Assembly: GCF_003335045.1 (NCBI RefSeq)
Contig: NZ_QOZG01000002.1
Location: forward strand, 1-64,000
DNA from: Paramesorhizobium salinisoli
GTDB lineage: Bacteria > Pseudomonadota > Alphaproteobacteria > Rhizobiales > Rhizobiaceae
Direction of reading: 5' to 3'
Length of the DNA: 64,000 bases
Every line of letters begins with the position of its first letter. Within the stretch, counting starts at the first letter, position 1. The notes beneath the pieces were generated by a model, which saw only the letters and a program-made list of their open reading frames with translations, was not told the DNA's origin and ran no database searches. Below are positions 62,149 to 64,000 of this stretch, one piece after another. The position numbers were made by a program, and so were the translations under genes.

Positions 62149-64000
62149 ATGTCGGGGAACTATCCCTTCATAGATATTGCAGTTCTGGATGGCATCCGCG
62201 AACGGTTCGTGCGCGGCGATGCCCTCGTGGTCATTTCACCAGATCTCACATCCGTGATCTGGGCAAATGGCCCGGGCGCGGCGATGTTCGGGTTCGACAG
62301 GATCGACGATATTCTCGGCAATGATCCAGGGTTTGCCGTCCACACACGGCGCCAGATCATGGCGCTCGATGGTTCGCAGGCGGGCAACGCCAGGACAGTT
62401 TCCGTACGCCTTGCCTCCGGCCTCACCTCGCGGTTGGCCAGCTTTCAAATCTTCGACATCAGGCTGCCCGACGGCACGCTGGCGCGTGTCCTTGCTGCTG
62501 CAGGACAGGATACTCGCACCGAAGCGGCGATTTCCGGCCTCGGCGACGAGGGGACCCATGTCGCGCTTCTCGACGAGGAAGGTGCGGTTATCGCCAGTTC
62601 CGCCCATTTCAACGAACTCGGCATTCTGCCGACGACATTGAACGACCTGGTGGTGGAGGTCCGCGACGAAGAGCACCGCATGGTCAAGCGCCGGGTCCGC
62701 GCCGGGGGACGAAGTGTGCCAGCTGGAATTGCCCGTCTGGCCGATACTCCCTACCGTCATCTGCTGTTCGTCATCGCGGAACGGAACGCCGCAGATAAGG
62801 AAACGCCGCAGCCCATTCCAGAGAGCCGGGATGAAACCGTACCGACCGTGGTCAATGCAGCCGTGCCGGCCGAAGCGGAAGTCCCTTCCCCCGACATAGC
62901 CGACCCTGTCATGGCCGACCCTGTCATAGTTGACCCTGTCATGGCCGAGATCGACGATGTGGTGGAGGTGGCGGAGCCTGCCGTCGAAGAACCCATGGAT
63001 GAAGCAGCCGAGCTGGCGGTGCTGCCGCAGGTCTTTGCCTATGATCCCGCTGCCGCCCCTGCCCGCTTCGTCTGGAAGGTCGATGCGGACACGGTTTTCA
63101 GCGAGATATCGTCGGAATTCGCTGCCGCCGTCGGCCCGCAGGCCGCTGATGTGATCGGCCGCCGCTTCGCCGATGTCGCCCGCGTCTTCGGGCTCGACGG
63201 GGATGGCGTGATCGCGACGCTTCTGGAAGGGCGCGATACCTGGTCGGGACGCACAGTGCTCTGGCCGGTCGAAGGCACGCCGCTTCGCGCGCCCGTCGAT
63301 CTTGCCGCCCTGCCGATCTATTCGCGTGAACGGACATTCCTCGGCTTTAGCGGTTTCGGCGTGGTGCGCACCGGCGAGGCTGAGGCAGACCCGGAGGCCA
63401 TCGGCCTTGCCCTCGTCACGGGTCCGGCAGTTTCAAGCGATCCCGTAGAAGAAACCTCTCCCGCCCTCGGCATCATCGATCTCGGAGAGAAACTTTCAGA
63501 AAAGCTGGACGCGAGCGTGGATCCGGCGGCGGAAAACGCGGACCCCTTCCAAGGGGAAATGCCGGCGCTGCAACTGACGCCATCAGCCGGCCGGCGTCTG
63601 CACGACAAGGTCATCCGCCTGGAAGAGCATCGTGCACCACGGTCGGAGGGCGGGCTGACGCCGACCGAACGCAATGCCTTCCGCGAAATCGCCGACCGGC
63701 TGAGACGCGAAAATATCGGCGCGGCCAAAAGCGAAGCCGCCACGGAAGAGACGCGCCAAGAGGCCAAAGTCGCGCCCGAAAGAATTGAGGACGACAAATC
63801 CGGCGCGGCCGAAATGCCGGCGGCAGCCGATGTGGTCGCGGCCAAAGTGCCGGATGCCGAGCCTGTGCCCGACCCACGCATGCCGATGAAAACGGCCCCG
63901 CAAACGGAAACGCCGCCTCAAGCAACAGTCGAGGGTGGAGACATCCAGCAGAACAATATTGCGGTTGTCGCCTCCGTTGCGGAGCCACAGGAGACTGTTG
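62149..64000 (+). CDS. pdhS: PAS-type cytoplasmic histidine kinase PdhS, 5' part (runs off the window)
   Basis: The frame is open from ATG at 62149 to the end of the window, 617 codons. It begins MSGNYPFIDIAVLDGIRERF and continues VVISPDLTSVIWANGPGAAMFGFD, a PAS-like region found in the PdhS kinases of Rhizobiales. A Pro-, Glu- and Val-rich low-complexity part follows, with ADPV repeats (about residues 250-268), then a second sensory-like region (FVWKVDADTVFSEIS on). PAS, HisKA and ATPase domains must lie beyond the edge. In Brucella abortus PdhS is an essential old-pole kinase acting on DivK. Identity rests on the N-terminus and is not complete. Confidence 0.75.
   Translation, partial: MSGNYPFIDIAVLDGIRERFVRGDALVVISPDLTSVIWANGPGAAMFGFDRIDDILGNDPGFAVHTRRQIMALDGSQAGNARTVSVRLASGLTSRLASFQIFDIRLPDGTLARVLAAAGQDTRTEAAISGLGDEGTHVALLDEEGAVIASSAHFNELGILPTTLNDLVVEVRDEEHRMVKRRVRAGGRSVPAGIARLADTPYRHLLFVIAERNAADKETPQPIPESRDETVPTVVNAAVPAEAEVPSPDIADPVMADPVIVDPVMAEIDDVVEVAEPAVEEPMDEAAELAVLPQVFAYDPAAAPARFVWKVDADTVFSEISSEFAAAVGPQAADVIGRRFADVARVFGLDGDGVIATLLEGRDTWSGRTVLWPVEGTPLRAPVDLAALPIYSRERTFLGFSGFGVVRTGEAEADPEAIGLALVTGPAVSSDPVEETSPALGIIDLGEKLSEKLDASVDPAAENADPFQGEMPALQLTPSAGRRLHDKVIRLEEHRAPRSEGGLTPTERNAFREIADRLRRENIGAAKSEAATEETRQEAKVAPERIEDDKSGAAEMPAAADVVAAKVPDAEPVPDPRMPMKTAPQTETPPQATVEGGDIQQNNIAVVASVAEPQETV
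62898..62945 (+). repeat. 15-bp in-frame repeats in pdhS
   Basis: Three units of about 15 bases, each close to GCCGACCCTGTCATG, encode the ADPVM-like peptide repeats. They are in frame and probably vary in number among strains. They lie in the low-complexity linker between the first and second sensory regions. Confidence 0.7.

Overview
The window is chromosomal DNA from an alphaproteobacterium of the order Hyphomicrobiales (Rhizobiales), most like the Brucella/Ochrobactrum or Phyllobacteriaceae side. The grounds are high GC coding with a strong GC bias at third positions; a GroEL ending in [10 protein letters not shown]; MutL with a nuclease motif; HisZ with a short-form HisG; a plant/alphaproteobacterial-type GshA; domain families DUF1993, DUF2093, DUF4170 and DUF1127; a PdhS-like kinase preceded by a full CtrA box; and a tRNA-His with the unusual A73/U72 acceptor end known in this group. 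No prophage, transposase, CRISPR array or rRNA operon is visible. Most genes are conserved core genes. What is novel lies mainly between them.

Layout. 1-3.3 kb: the tail of an unidentified gene, a gene-free stretch with an inverted pair of C-rich repeats, a DUF1993 gene and a flavin oxidoreductase of the N-methylproline demethylase type. 3.4-6.3 kb: queF, three 54-bp hairpin repeats, mutL, a DUF2093 gene. 6.4-12 kb (minus): lpxK, waaA, a DUF374 acyltransferase, a DUF4170 gene, a cysQ-like phosphatase and pmbA, several of them overlapping; this is a lipid A/Kdo cluster. 12.2-25.8 kb: Kef-type antiporter, patatin, an active/inactive M16 peptidase pair, rsmD, rluB, tadA, a lipoprotein, ileS with a structured leader, and a MipA/OmpV porin. 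25.9-30 kb: ribF, a HAD hydrolase, an orphan TadG. 30.2-36.7 kb: groESL with promoter, CIRCE and terminator; hxlR and an FMN reductase; fumC; doxX; a GNAT gene. 36.7-40.6 kb (minus): hisS, hisZ, hisG, with a tandem duplication of the hisS 5' end and leader. 40.6-45.1 kb: LysE exporter, two exported metal-related proteins, tag, an L,D-transpeptidase, an aldo/keto reductase. 45.1-52.2 kb: the glycolate oxidase operon (glcD, an ASCH-winged-helix gene, glcE, a membrane protein, glcF) with LysR and FCD-GntR regulators divergent from it. 52.2-61 kb: phosphatase, glutamine amidotransferase, rsmE, gshA, DUF1127, LysR, EamA exporter, xseA, a glycoamylase fragment. 61-64 kb: tRNA-His, phasin, and the 5' part of pdhS, which runs off the end.

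How the parts connect. Three themes link separate genes. Histidine: hisS, hisZ and hisG form one operon, and the cognate tRNA-His is in the same window with the non-canonical acceptor end that is known to co-vary with HisRS. Glycolate: the oxidase operon faces two regulators, with several palindromes between and beside them. Cell cycle: pdhS has a TTAA-N7-TTAA box, and fumC, whose product is a known PdhS partner in Brucella, is also here. The strongest candidate for something undescribed is the duplicated hisS leader. It carries two dyads kept in both copies, one of them with a compensatory base change.
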